In this document: positions 18,870-27,444 of the stretch, one piece after another
Layout of the letters: each line of letters begins with the position of its first letter
Position numbering within the stretch: position 1 is the stretch's first letter
Assembly: GCF_000931935.2 (NCBI RefSeq)
Contig: NZ_AZAC01000018.1
Coordinates: 1 to 64,000 of the forward strand
Reading direction: 5' to 3'
DNA from: Dethiosulfatarculus sandiegensis
Lineage (GTDB): Bacteria > Desulfobacterota > Desulfarculia > Desulfarculales > Desulfarculaceae
Length of the DNA stretch: 64,000 nt
Position numbers and translations under genes: made by a program
The notes under the pieces: model-generated
What the model saw: the letters and a program-made list of their open reading frames with translations, nothing else
Database searches by the model: none
Told to the model about the DNA's origin: nothing

Positions 18870-20437
18870 TGACAAATAAACCTGAATACAGATTACTTGA
18901 CACCGGTCTTTTGACCGCGGCCGAAAATATGGCCCTGGACGAGATCCTTACCAGCCGGGCCGGCAGGGGGGTGAGCCCTCCCACGGTGCGTTTCCTGCGT
19001 TTTAAGCCGGACGCTGCTCTCCTGGGCTATCACCAAAAGGCAGAGCGGGAGCTGCGCCTGGATTTTTGCAAGGAAAACGGGATAGATATAAACCGTCGCC
19101 CCACAGGCGGCGGTGCGTTACTGTTTCAGACTTCCGCCCTGGGATGGGAGATCATAGCTCCCCAGGGAGTCTCGCCCTTTGACCGGGGTTTTGAGGATTC
19201 GTTAAAAAAAATCTGCACCTCGGCCGCCGGGGCCTATTCCAAGCTGGGTGTAGACGCCTCTTTCCGCCCTAGAAACGATATTGAGGTCGAGGGCCGCAAA
19301 ATATCGGGTACAGGCGGGTTCTCCATAGACGGGGGCATGCTTTTCCAAGGCACGGTCTTGATCGAAAATGAGATCGAAAAGTTCCTGCGCGCCTTGAGGG
19401 TGCCGGTGGAAAAGCTGCGTAAAAAAGAGATCGATTCCCTGATGGACCGCATGGCCTTTGTCAAGGACTTGATCGGCGACGCCTTTGACATGGAGAAGCT
19501 TAAACAATCCCTGGCCGAAACCTTTAGCGAGGACCTGGGGCTTGCGCTTACTCCTTCGGGTCTCACCTCTGCTGAAAAGGCCGAACTGGCCGAAAGGTTG
19601 TCTTATTTCCAGTCTGACGAGTGGGTGTACTTGAAAAGCGGGGACACGGGCAAGCCCTCCTGGCTGCGCCAGATCCTGCAGACCGACGACGGCACCCTGA
19701 TCGTCAACCTCTGGTTGGACCACAGCGGCCGCCTGGTGCAAAAGGCCTTGATCACCGGCGACTTTTTCAGTGTTCCCCAAAGGCTGATCTACGACCTAGA
19801 GTGTGAACTCATGGGGAAAAAGGCTCAGCCCGAGCTTATCAGGGACCTGGTGCTTGGTTTTTTTGAAAAGTCCGGCGGCGAGCTTTTGGGCATACCGCCT
19901 GCCAGCGTGGCCCTGGCTGTGGAAAGCGCCTGTTCACGCAAGGTGCTTTCACCCCGTTATAATGAAATAGAGGCGGCAGAGCTTTTCTTTGTGAATATGG
20001 AACCTTGCGAGATGCGGGAACTGAAGGCCACCGCACTCTTGCTGCCTTATTGCTCCAAGCCGGTGGACTGCGATTACCGTTTTGTGCCTGATTGCGCCAG
20101 ATGTGGTGACTGTCAGTTCGCCCCCATGTACGACCTGGCCGATGAGACCGGTATGGAGCCTTTTTCCATTCAAAGCTTTGAGCATCTGATCGAGGTTATC
20201 AAACAACTCGCAGCCGAAGGCAGGCATTTTGTGGGTTCCTGCTGCGAGGCCTTTTACTGCAAGCACCAGGTTGAAATGGAAGAGACCAAGGCCAGGGGAG
20301 TTTTGATCTGCCTGGATTCCACCACCTGCTATGATCTGGGCAAGGGCATGGAGGCCTATGTGGGCAAGTTTGAACACCAGACCTTCATGACCACCGAGCT
20401 CATAGCCAAGGTGGCAAGGGAGATGGCAAATGGTTAG
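18869..20437 (+). CDS. Lipoate-protein ligase family protein, paralog 2, fused to a C-terminal DUF116 domain
   Basis: 522 residues from the ATG at 18869, which shares a base with the previous stop. Residues 1-350 repeat the first ligase closely (YRLLDTGLLTAAENMAL is identical), including RRPTGGGALLFQTS and the lysine-containing KISGTGGFS loop. Residues about 360-515 are a DUF116-type cysteine-rich region: LPYCSKPVDC, then CARCGDC, GSCCEAFYCKHQ and LDSTTCYDLG. These cysteines suggest an Fe-S cluster or sulfur carriage. The fusion ties DUF116 to lipoyl assembly and may supply sulfur or electrons to the radical SAM enzymes downstream; that is inference. It overlaps the next gene by 8 bases. Confidence 0.85.
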   Translation: MTNKPEYRLLDTGLLTAAENMALDEILTSRAGRGVSPPTVRFLRFKPDAALLGYHQKAERELRLDFCKENGIDINRRPTGGGALLFQTSALGWEIIAPQGVSPFDRGFEDSLKKICTSAAGAYSKLGVDASFRPRNDIEVEGRKISGTGGFSIDGGMLFQGTVLIENEIEKFLRALRVPVEKLRKKEIDSLMDRMAFVKDLIGDAFDMEKLKQSLAETFSEDLGLALTPSGLTSAEKAELAERLSYFQSDEWVYLKSGDTGKPSWLRQILQTDDGTLIVNLWLDHSGRLVQKALITGDFFSVPQRLIYDLECELMGKKAQPELIRDLVLGFFEKSGGELLGIPPASVALAVESACSRKVLSPRYNEIEAAELFFVNMEPCEMRELKATALLLPYCSKPVDCDYRFVPDCARCGDCQFAPMYDLADETGMEPFSIQSFEHLIEVIKQLAAEGRHFVGSCCEAFYCKHQVEMEETKARGVLICLDSTTCYDLGKGMEAYVGKFEHQTFMTTELIAKVAREMANG

Positions 20438-21494
20438 GGAAGTTGATCTCCTGGTGGCCGGCGGAGGCCCGGCGGGCTGTCTGGCCGCCCGGCAGGCGGC
20501 TTCCCTGGGGGCCAGGGTGCTTTTGGTGGAGAAGAAAAGGCGTATCGGCGCCTTGCCCCATTGCGCCGAGTTTGTGCCCCGGGCCCTTTCCCTGGAGTTG
20601 GATATCCCTGAAAAGACCAAGGTCCAGGATATTGTTGGTATGGAATCCTGGCTCGGTGAAGAAAAGCACCGCACTCCCGGCCCGGGCTGGGTGCTTGACC
20701 GGCAGGTTTTTGATTTTCACCTGGGCGTCATGGCCGCCAAAGCGGGGGCCGAGATCTGGACCCAGGCCAGGGTGCAGAGCCTTGCCGGGGATCAGGCGGA
20801 GATTCGCTTGCCCCACGGACTGGAAAAGATTAAGGCCAAGGCTACGGTGCTGGCCTTGGGTGCAGGCAGTCAGATTGCGCGGGAGCTTGGGGTTGAAAAA
20901 CCTTCACTTTTAACCGGGGTGCAGGTGGTTGTTCCCCTGACCGCAGCTGTGGATCGGACCCTGATTTTTTTTGATCCCGAGATAAAAGGCGGTTATGGCT
21001 GGCTGTTCCCCAGGGGGGATGTGGCCAACCTTGGCCTGGGTTGTTTGCCCGAGGCCGGGCCGGTGAAGGCCTTGGCCGCCTTGAGGGAGCGTATGCTCGC
21101 TGAAGGCCTTATAAAGCCGGGAATTCTTGGGAGGGGCGGCGGGGCCATTCCTGTTTCAGGACCGGTTGATTCCTTTTTAAAGGGCAATGTAATTCTGGCC
21201 GGTGATGCCGCCGGGCTCACCCATCCCGTAACCGGCGGCGGCATACCCCAGGCTGTATTTTCCGGCCAGGAGGCGGGCAAAGCCGCTGTGGCACTGGCCC
21301 GGGGTGATATGCAAGAAGCCCGGGAATATGAGGAAAACCTGCGGCTGCGCTATGGGCGTTATCTCACAAGAGCCCTTAAAGCCAGGAGGCTTTTAAGCGA
21401 AAAATGGGGAGTCGCCCCCTTTGAAGAGCTGATGAAGGGAACCTGGCCCGCCTGGGCGGGCGCGCAAAGAAAAAAGGCAAAAAAAGCCAAGTGA
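20430..21494 (+). CDS. FAD-dependent oxidoreductase, geranylgeranyl-reductase-like (LipT-like)
   Basis: 354 residues. An N-terminal Rossmann FAD motif VAGGGPAGCLAARQAASLGA is followed near residue 265 by LAGDAAGLTHPVTGGGIPQA, the signature of the geranylgeranyl reductase family. There is no lipid-pathway context. Between lipoate ligases and two radical SAM genes it matches LipT, the flavoprotein accessory described for the sLpl(AB)-LipS1-LipS2 route, where it may pass electrons to the lipoyl synthases. It overlaps the previous gene by 8 bases and the next by 4 (GTGA), so it is translationally coupled to both. Confidence 0.82.
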   Translation: MVREVDLLVAGGGPAGCLAARQAASLGARVLLVEKKRRIGALPHCAEFVPRALSLELDIPEKTKVQDIVGMESWLGEEKHRTPGPGWVLDRQVFDFHLGVMAAKAGAEIWTQARVQSLAGDQAEIRLPHGLEKIKAKATVLALGAGSQIARELGVEKPSLLTGVQVVVPLTAAVDRTLIFFDPEIKGGYGWLFPRGDVANLGLGCLPEAGPVKALAALRERMLAEGLIKPGILGRGGGAIPVSGPVDSFLKGNVILAGDAAGLTHPVTGGGIPQAVFSGQEAGKAAVALARGDMQEAREYEENLRLRYGRYLTRALKARRLLSEKWGVAPFEELMKGTWPAWAGAQRKKAKKAK

Positions 21495-22459
21495 AACAAG
21501 ACTTAAATCACCTGATAGATCAGGCCAGGGAAATATCGCGAGAGCATTTCGGCCCCGAGCTTGCCATCCATACTCCGGGAATGTTTGTGGCGTACGGAAG
21601 GCGGGGGCGGTATCCTGCGGTGAGTCTGACCGGCAAAAAATGTGCCATCAAATGCCTGCATTGCAATGGTAAACTTTTGGAACCCATGCCTGCCGCAGAA
21701 ACTCCGGAAGAGCTTGTCAGGCTTGGGAAAAAGATGTGGGACCAGGGGCAGGAGGGCATGCTTCTCTCAGGCGGCAGCGATAAAAAAGGGCTTCTGCCCT
21801 GGGATTTGATGCTGCCCGCCATTCAGGAACTTTCCCAGAGCACCGGCCTTGTGTTCACCGCCCATGTGGCCAATATAGACGAACCCATGGCCAGGGCCCT
21901 GAAAAAGGCCGGGGTGAGCCAGGGCCTGGTGGATGTGGTGGGAGACGAAGAGACCGCGAAAGAGATCCTGCGCCAGCCCGAGGGGCTGAAGGGCCAGGAA
22001 AGGGCGCTTAACGCCTGCCGTTCGGCAGGGCTTGAGATTGCTCCCCACATTATTCTGGGCCTTTACAAAGGGCGCATGAAAAGCGAGGAAAAGGCCCTGG
22101 ACATCCTGGTGAATATGGATGTGAAAAGGGTGGTTTTCGTGGTTTTTATGCCCCTTGTGGGCACCCCTCTTGAGCACGCAGAGCCTGTACCGGTTCATGA
22201 GGCCGCCCGTTTCATGGCCCACGCCAGGCAGAGACTGCCCCGGGCCAGGCATCACCTGGGTTGCGCCAGGCCCAGAGGGCGCTACCGAAAGGAACTCGAT
22301 GCCTTGGCGGTGAGGATGGGGATCAACGTGCTCGCCATCCCCTCGGACGGAGCCCTGGATGCGGCCCGGGAAATGGGTATTGAGGTAAAACACTTTTTGA
22401 CCTGCTGTTCTTTGTCCGGGATAGAAACAGAAAATAATGGGCAGCCGGAAGATCTGTGA
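21491..22459 (+). CDS. Radical SAM protein, candidate LipS-type lipoyl synthase subunit
   Basis: 322 residues with a GTG start overlapping the preceding stop. The radical SAM cluster motif is Cys51, Cys55 and Cys58 in CAIKCLHCNG, followed by the GGSDKKG SAM-binding glycine region. Further cysteines lie near the C-terminus (HLGCARPRGR and LTCCSLSG) and could hold an auxiliary Fe-S cluster, as needed for sulfur insertion. Operon position after ligase-DUF116 and LipT-like genes points to LipS1 or LipS2; which of the two cannot be told by eye. A generic radical SAM role remains possible. Confidence 0.8.
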   Translation: MKQDLNHLIDQAREISREHFGPELAIHTPGMFVAYGRRGRYPAVSLTGKKCAIKCLHCNGKLLEPMPAAETPEELVRLGKKMWDQGQEGMLLSGGSDKKGLLPWDLMLPAIQELSQSTGLVFTAHVANIDEPMARALKKAGVSQGLVDVVGDEETAKEILRQPEGLKGQERALNACRSAGLEIAPHIILGLYKGRMKSEEKALDILVNMDVKRVVFVVFMPLVGTPLEHAEPVPVHEAARFMAHARQRLPRARHHLGCARPRGRYRKELDALAVRMGINVLAIPSDGALDAAREMGIEVKHFLTCCSLSGIETENNGQPEDL

Positions 22460-22769
22460 GTAGAGTAATAGTAAATAAAGATTAATAGGGATTATTCAGG
22501 CCGCCGATGGGCTTTATGCCCCGGCTTGACAAAAGCTTTAGTTTTGCCACGCTTAGAAAACTGTTTTTTAAACAAAAAGGAAAGCGGCAAACCTGCTGGA
22601 ACGGCTGTAAATAAACGGTTGCCAATTAGCCTGCCGACGGTTTTTTAAGGCGGGCAGATGCTGACGCAGCGTACTTACTCCTATTCTTTGGGAAATATGG
22701 GGGCGAAATCGCCCTTTGGAAGATATATTGCTTTTGTGCAGGGTTGCTGCACTATTAACGGAGGAGAAC
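22460..22769. other. Gap inside the lipoate cluster, no gene seen
   Basis: 310 bases between the two radical SAM genes, the only large gap in the cluster. It contains TTGACA at about 22527 without a convincing -10 box. The second radical SAM gene may therefore have its own promoter. No RNA element is recognised. Confidence 0.4.
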
Positions 22770-23840
22770 ATGCCGGAAACGGCCAAAAATCTTGAGTTTC
22801 AAAAGCAAAGCCCCGAACATTTACGCCTCTCTCTGGCCGCGGCCATGACTTTGGGCTTTGCCGGGGGCAGATTTTACAGAGACGCCAAACTGGGCTGTAT
22901 CAATTTATTGCTGACTTACCCCGGCGCCTGCAAGGCCAATTGCGCCTTCTGTGGTCTGGCCAGGGAAAAGCATGTTGATTTCTTTGATCCCAAATTTGAG
23001 AAGTTCATCCGGGTCACCTGGAAAGCCTATGCCCTGGACGAGGTGATTGAGCGCACCAAGAATGCCCCTGATTGGGTGCATCGCTTCTGCATCTCCATGA
23101 TCACCCATCCCAAGGCAAAGGAAGACACCCTTTATGTGTGTGACAGGCTGGTCAAGGAGACAGGCCTGCCGGTTTCCATTCTGTGCGCTCCCACTATCAT
23201 GAATGAGAAAGACCTCATTGACATGAAAGAGGCCGGAGCGGACAGGATCGGTGTTGCAATCGACGCGGCCACCCCTGAAATTTTTCACAACCTAAGGGGC
23301 AAACCCGTGGGAGGTCCCCATCGCTGGGATCATTATTGGGATATCTATGAAAAGAGCCTGGCCATTTTCGGCAAAGGCTATAGCGGCGTGCATCTGATCT
23401 ACGGCCTGGGCGAGACGGAAGAGGAACTGATCAATGCTATTGATCGGGCCAAGGACATGGGCGGTTACACCCATTTATTCTGTTTCTATCCCGAAGTTTT
23501 CAGCGCCATGAAGGACCATCCCCAGCCTCCGGCCACCGGCTATCGCCGCATTCAGATGGCCCGCTGGCTTATTGATGGCGGAATGACCCGCGCGAGCAAG
23601 ATGACCTTTGATGACAAGGGCAGGGTGCTGGACTTTGGCGTGGATAAAGAGACCTATGAAAAGGCCTTGAATTCCGGAGAGCCCTTTGAGACCTCCGGCT
23701 GCCCGGGCAAGGACGGCAAGGTGGCCTGCAACCGCCCCTATGGCAATGAAAAGCCCGGACCGGATTTGAGGAACTATCCCTTTACCCTGGAGTCTGATGA
23801 TATCGCATTGGTTTCCAGGCAGATAAAGGAATACGAATAA
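22770..23840 (+). CDS. Radical SAM protein, candidate second LipS-type lipoyl synthase subunit
   Basis: 356 residues from the ATG at 22770, which has GGAGGAG three bases upstream. The radical SAM motif is Cys54, Cys58 and Cys61 in CKANCAFCGLAR. The protein is biotin-synthase-like in its barrel (AGADRIGVAIDAATPEIF). Two cysteines near the C-terminus (SGCPGKDGKVACNRPYGN) may bind an auxiliary cluster. With the radical SAM gene at 21491 it would form the two-protein LipS1/LipS2 lipoyl synthase that inserts the two sulfurs of lipoate. This is inferred from gene order and is not proven. Confidence 0.8.
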   Translation: MPETAKNLEFQKQSPEHLRLSLAAAMTLGFAGGRFYRDAKLGCINLLLTYPGACKANCAFCGLAREKHVDFFDPKFEKFIRVTWKAYALDEVIERTKNAPDWVHRFCISMITHPKAKEDTLYVCDRLVKETGLPVSILCAPTIMNEKDLIDMKEAGADRIGVAIDAATPEIFHNLRGKPVGGPHRWDHYWDIYEKSLAIFGKGYSGVHLIYGLGETEEELINAIDRAKDMGGYTHLFCFYPEVFSAMKDHPQPPATGYRRIQMARWLIDGGMTRASKMTFDDKGRVLDFGVDKETYEKALNSGEPFETSGCPGKDGKVACNRPYGNEKPGPDLRNYPFTLESDDIALVSRQIKEYE

Positions 23841-23853
23841 TTTATTTACAGTG

Positions 23854-23896
23854 AACAGGTGTTTCGAGCTTTTTCGCTGAAAAGTGCCTGTTTTAA
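23854..23896 (+). terminator. Terminator of the lipoate cluster
   Basis: AACAGG and CCTGTT enclose an inner pairing (TTTCGAGC with GCTGAAA), followed by TTAAAAAAA. It lies 13 bases after the last radical SAM gene. The stem is imperfect. Confidence 0.5.
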
Positions 23897-23999
23897 AAAA
23901 AGGTATATTGCCAAGTGGTTAGGTTGGGAATTTTTTCGCCGCCGCTTGAGTTTATGGGTTTCAACCGGTTAAGGGAGGCAATAACCCCTTCCTTGCCGG

Positions 24000-24028
24000 T
24001 TGCGCAAGATCATATGGAATGTTATAAG
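24000..24028 (+). promoter_or_regulatory. Candidate sigma70 promoter for tig-clpP-clpX
   Basis: TTGCGC (24000-24005) and TATAAG (24023-24028) are 17 bases apart, 55 bases before the trigger factor start. The -10 box is good and the -35 box is weaker. Confidence 0.5.
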
Positions 24029-24083
24029 TCCATATTTTTGGAAACATTTTTTTGCTTAGTGTTGGTAGAAGGGTTAGGAGACC

Positions 24084-25448
24084 ATGAAGGTCAATACCGA
24101 AGAGTTGAGCTCTGTTGAGCGTTTGTTGACCGTGGAAATCCCTGCGGCGGAAGTCAAAAAGACTCTCGATAAGATATACAAGGCCATCAAACGCCAGGCC
24201 AAGATCAGGGGATTCAGACCGGGTAAGGCTCCCAGAAGCGTTCTGGAGAAATACTATGGGGATCGCGCTGCAAGTGAGGCTGTTGAGAGCTTGATCGGCG
24301 ACTCTTATGCCGATGCCCTTAAAGAGGCGGATGTAAACCCCATTGCCCAACCGGAGTTCGATTTTGAACCGCCCGAGGAAGGTAAAGATTTTATTTATAA
24401 AATCACCTTGGATATCCTGCCCGAATTTGAGCTGGATCCCAAGGAATATAAGGGGCTTGAGCTTAAAGAGCCCGATATGGAAGTCACCGACGATATCGTA
24501 AACGAACGCCTTGACTCCTTGCGCGAACGTCAGTCAGTGCTTATTCCTCTAGAGGAAGAGAGACCTTCCGCTACAGGCGATGTGGTTGTGGTCAACTATG
24601 AGTCTTACCTTGAGGGTGAGAAGGTTGACGGCGGCCAGGCCGAAAACGTTGAGGTCGAGCTGGGCAAGGGATCCGTACAGGAGGAAATCGAGGTCGCTCT
24701 GGTCAAGGTCAAGCCCGGCGATATCGTGGAAGCCACCGTTTCTTATGATGAAAACGTATCCGATCCCAAACTTCAGGGAAAAGATGTGGTCTTTAAGCTC
24801 TTTGTCAAGGAGCTCAAGGTCAAGGTTCTGCCCGAACTGGACGACGATTTCGCCCGCTCGGTAAGCCCCGAGTTTGAAAATCTGGAAACCTTGAAGGAGC
24901 GTATCAAGACTGACCTGGAAGACAGTTATCAGGATCAGAAAGATTCAGCCCTTCGTTCCCAGATTATGGATCAGATAAGGGACTTAGGCGAGTTTGACGT
25001 TCCTAAATCTCTGGTCAGGGAAGAGGCCGGCCGCATGGTGGAAAGCCTGAAAAATCAGCTTCGCCAAAGTGGTATGGATCCGGATAAAGCAAACCTGGAT
25101 CATGCAAAAATGGTTGAAGATTTTTCAGGTTCTGCCGAAAACAAAGTCAGATCCGGAATTGTTCTGGGCAAGATTTCCGATATTGAAAAGGTGGAAGTTG
25201 AGGATTCGGATATCGACGCTGAGATGGAAAAGCTCAGCCGACGCATTGGTCAGCCTGCTAAGGCCATAAAGGAAATGCATATTAAAAACAATATGATGGA
25301 TTCCCTTAAGGCCCGCCTGACGGAAGAAAAGACGTTGCAGGCCCTAAAAGCCGATGCTATCATTAAAAAAGCGGATCCCAGCGAACTTGCAAAGGAATTG
25401 GAAGAAAAGGCTAAAGCGACCCAAAGCGCAAACGAAACGGATGAATAA
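24084..25448 (+). CDS. tig: Trigger factor, ribosome-associated chaperone and prolyl isomerase
   Basis: 454 residues, normal length. The N-terminal ribosome-binding domain has [19 protein letters not shown], which includes the GFRxGxxP ribosome-docking signature. The middle FKBP-type isomerase domain (about residues 150-245) and a long helical, charged C-terminal chaperone domain follow. The protein binds nascent chains at the exit tunnel. The ATG at 24084 follows TTAGGAGACC. The TAA stop overlaps the clpP start by one base, giving the conserved tig-clpP-clpX-lon order. Confidence 0.96.
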   Translation: MKVNTEELSSVERLLTVEIPAAEVKKTLDKIYKAIKRQAKIRGFRPGKAPRSVLEKYYGDRAASEAVESLIGDSYADALKEADVNPIAQPEFDFEPPEEGKDFIYKITLDILPEFELDPKEYKGLELKEPDMEVTDDIVNERLDSLRERQSVLIPLEEERPSATGDVVVVNYESYLEGEKVDGGQAENVEVELGKGSVQEEIEVALVKVKPGDIVEATVSYDENVSDPKLQGKDVVFKLFVKELKVKVLPELDDDFARSVSPEFENLETLKERIKTDLEDSYQDQKDSALRSQIMDQIRDLGEFDVPKSLVREEAGRMVESLKNQLRQSGMDPDKANLDHAKMVEDFSGSAENKVRSGIVLGKISDIEKVEVEDSDIDAEMEKLSRRIGQPAKAIKEMHIKNNMMDSLKARLTEEKTLQALKADAIIKKADPSELAKELEEKAKATQSANETDE

Positions 25449-26044
25449 TGTCTTTAATACCGTTTGTGATCGAGCAGACTAGTCGCGGTGAACGTTCCTA
25501 TGATATCTATTCGCGTCTGTTAAAAGACAGGATAATATTTTTAGGAGAGGCTGTTAATGATACGGTAGCTAACGTTATCGTTGCCCAACTTTTGTTCCTT
25601 GAGGCAGATGATCCCAGTAAAGATATTCATCTTTACATAAACTCACCGGGCGGGGTGGTTAGCTCCGGTCTGGCGATTTTGGACACCATGAATTACATCA
25701 AACCCGAGGTTAGCACCCTCTGCGTTGGTCAGGCCAGTTCCATGGCGGCCATTCTTTTGAGCGGAGGAGCCAAGGGTAAGAGATTCGCCCTCCCGCATTC
25801 TCGTATTCTGATCCACCAGCCCTTGGGAGGGTTCCAGGGCCAGGCATCGGATATAGACATCCATGCCCGCGAAATTTTAAGGCTCCGTGAGGAACTTAAC
25901 CGTATGCTCGCAGACCGTACAGGCCAGCCCATAGACCGTATCTCTGAAGATACCGAAAGGGATTACTTTATGAGCGGCGAAGAAGCCAAGGCCTACGGAT
26001 TAGTCGATGAAGTCATCGTCGAACGCAGAACGGAAGAGGACTGA
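25448..26044 (+). CDS. clpP: ATP-dependent Clp protease proteolytic subunit
   Basis: 198 residues. The serine protease triad is Ser98 (GQASSMAA), His123 ([10 protein letters not shown]) and Asp172 (EDTERDYF), all at canonical positions. It forms the tetradecameric chamber that degrades proteins unfolded by ClpX, encoded next. It starts at the ATG overlapping the tig stop (TAATG). Confidence 0.97.
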   Translation: MSLIPFVIEQTSRGERSYDIYSRLLKDRIIFLGEAVNDTVANVIVAQLLFLEADDPSKDIHLYINSPGGVVSSGLAILDTMNYIKPEVSTLCVGQASSMAAILLSGGAKGKRFALPHSRILIHQPLGGFQGQASDIDIHAREILRLREELNRMLADRTGQPIDRISEDTERDYFMSGEEAKAYGLVDEVIVERRTEED

Positions 26045-26077
26045 ACCTGGGCACTTTAATGGGTGGAGCAGGCTCCT

Positions 26078-27331
26078 ATGAGCAAAAAAAGTAATGGCAA
26101 GGGGTCGGATTTGGTTTGTTCCTTTTGCGGGAAAAGCCAGGACGAAGTCAAGAAACTTATTGCCGGACCTTCGGTCTATATTTGCGACGAGTGTATTGAA
26201 CTTTGTAACGAAATAATCGAGGAGGAATACCAGAAAGAGGAAACCTCCACCGGTGTTTCTGTACCTAAGCCCAAAGAAATCAACGCCATCATTGACGAAT
26301 ATGTGGTTGAGCAGGAAAGGGCCAAAAGGATTCTCTCCGTGGCCGTGCACAACCATTATAAACGGATAGACGCCAAGGTGGAGATGGGCGGCGTGGAGTT
26401 GCAGAAAAGCAACATCCTGCTTGTGGGACCGACCGGTTGCGGCAAGACCCTTCTGGCTCAGACCCTGGCCCGTATCCTGAACGTGCCGTTTACCATTGCC
26501 GATGCCACCACCCTTACCGAGGCCGGTTATGTGGGTGAGGATGTGGAGAATATCATCCTCAACCTTCTGCAGGCCGCGGACTATGACGTGGAAAAGGCAC
26601 AGCGTGGTATTGTCTATATCGACGAAATCGACAAAGTCGCCAGGAAAAGCGAAAATCCCTCGATCACCCGGGACGTCTCCGGCGAGGGTGTTCAGCAGGC
26701 GCTTTTGAAGATAATCGAGGGCACCATGGCCTCGGTGCCTCCCAAGGGCGGGCGCAAGCACCCCCAGCAGGAGTTCGTCAAGATAGACACAACCAATATA
26801 CTGTTTATCTGCGGCGGAGCCTTTGTTGGCCTGGACAAGATCATCAGAAACCGCATCGGCGCCAAAACCATGGGCTTTACAGCCTCGCTGCAGGACAAAG
26901 ACAAAGAATTGCCGTTGGGCGATATCCTGGCCCGCTGCCAGCCCGAGGACCTGATCAGGTACGGCCTGATTCCCGAGTTCATCGGCAGGCTGCCGGTGGT
27001 CGCCACCTTGGATGAGCTGAGCGAAGATGCGCTCATGCGGATTTTGCGCGAGCCTAAAAACGCGCTTACCAAGCAGTACGCCAAACTCTTCGAGTTTGAA
27101 GGTGTGGAGCTTAAGTTCACCGACGAGGCCCTCTTGGCCGTGGCCCAGGAGGCCATGTGCCGCAAGAGCGGAGCCAGGGGCTTGAGATCCATACTTGAGT
27201 CGGCCATGCTGGATATCATGTATGATCTGCCTTCTCTCAAGGGCATTCAGGAGTGCGTGATAGGCGAAGAGGTTATTAAACAAGGTGAACAGCCCATTTT
27301 ACTTTACTCAAACCAGGCTGAATATGCCTGA
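26078..27331 (+). CDS. clpX: ATP-dependent Clp protease ATP-binding subunit ClpX
   Basis: 417 residues from the ATG at 26078; an in-frame GTG 15 bases upstream overlaps the probable GGAGCAGG ribosome site and is not preferred. The N-terminal zinc finger has four cysteines (CSFCGKS and [10 protein letters not shown]). The AAA+ core has Walker [13 protein letters not shown], Walker [10 protein letters not shown] and the pore loop GYVGED. It unfolds substrates for ClpP, whose gene ends 33 bases upstream. Confidence 0.97.
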   Translation: MSKKSNGKGSDLVCSFCGKSQDEVKKLIAGPSVYICDECIELCNEIIEEEYQKEETSTGVSVPKPKEINAIIDEYVVEQERAKRILSVAVHNHYKRIDAKVEMGGVELQKSNILLVGPTGCGKTLLAQTLARILNVPFTIADATTLTEAGYVGEDVENIILNLLQAADYDVEKAQRGIVYIDEIDKVARKSENPSITRDVSGEGVQQALLKIIEGTMASVPPKGGRKHPQQEFVKIDTTNILFICGGAFVGLDKIIRNRIGAKTMGFTASLQDKDKELPLGDILARCQPEDLIRYGLIPEFIGRLPVVATLDELSEDALMRILREPKNALTKQYAKLFEFEGVELKFTDEALLAVAQEAMCRKSGARGLRSILESAMLDIMYDLPSLKGIQECVIGEEVIKQGEQPILLYSNQAEYA

Positions 27332-27444
27332 TGGGTTAATCGCAGGCTTATTTGCGGCGACAACTCAGTTGGGGTCGGGTTTTGCGGGATTCAACCTTCG
27401 GAAAATTAATCAAACGGCCCATTGCGGCCGTGAGGGGACCTAAT

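Noticed and set aside
26000..27283. 427-codon minus-strand frame opposite clpX
   Set aside because: Mirror of the clpX reading frame; no family features.
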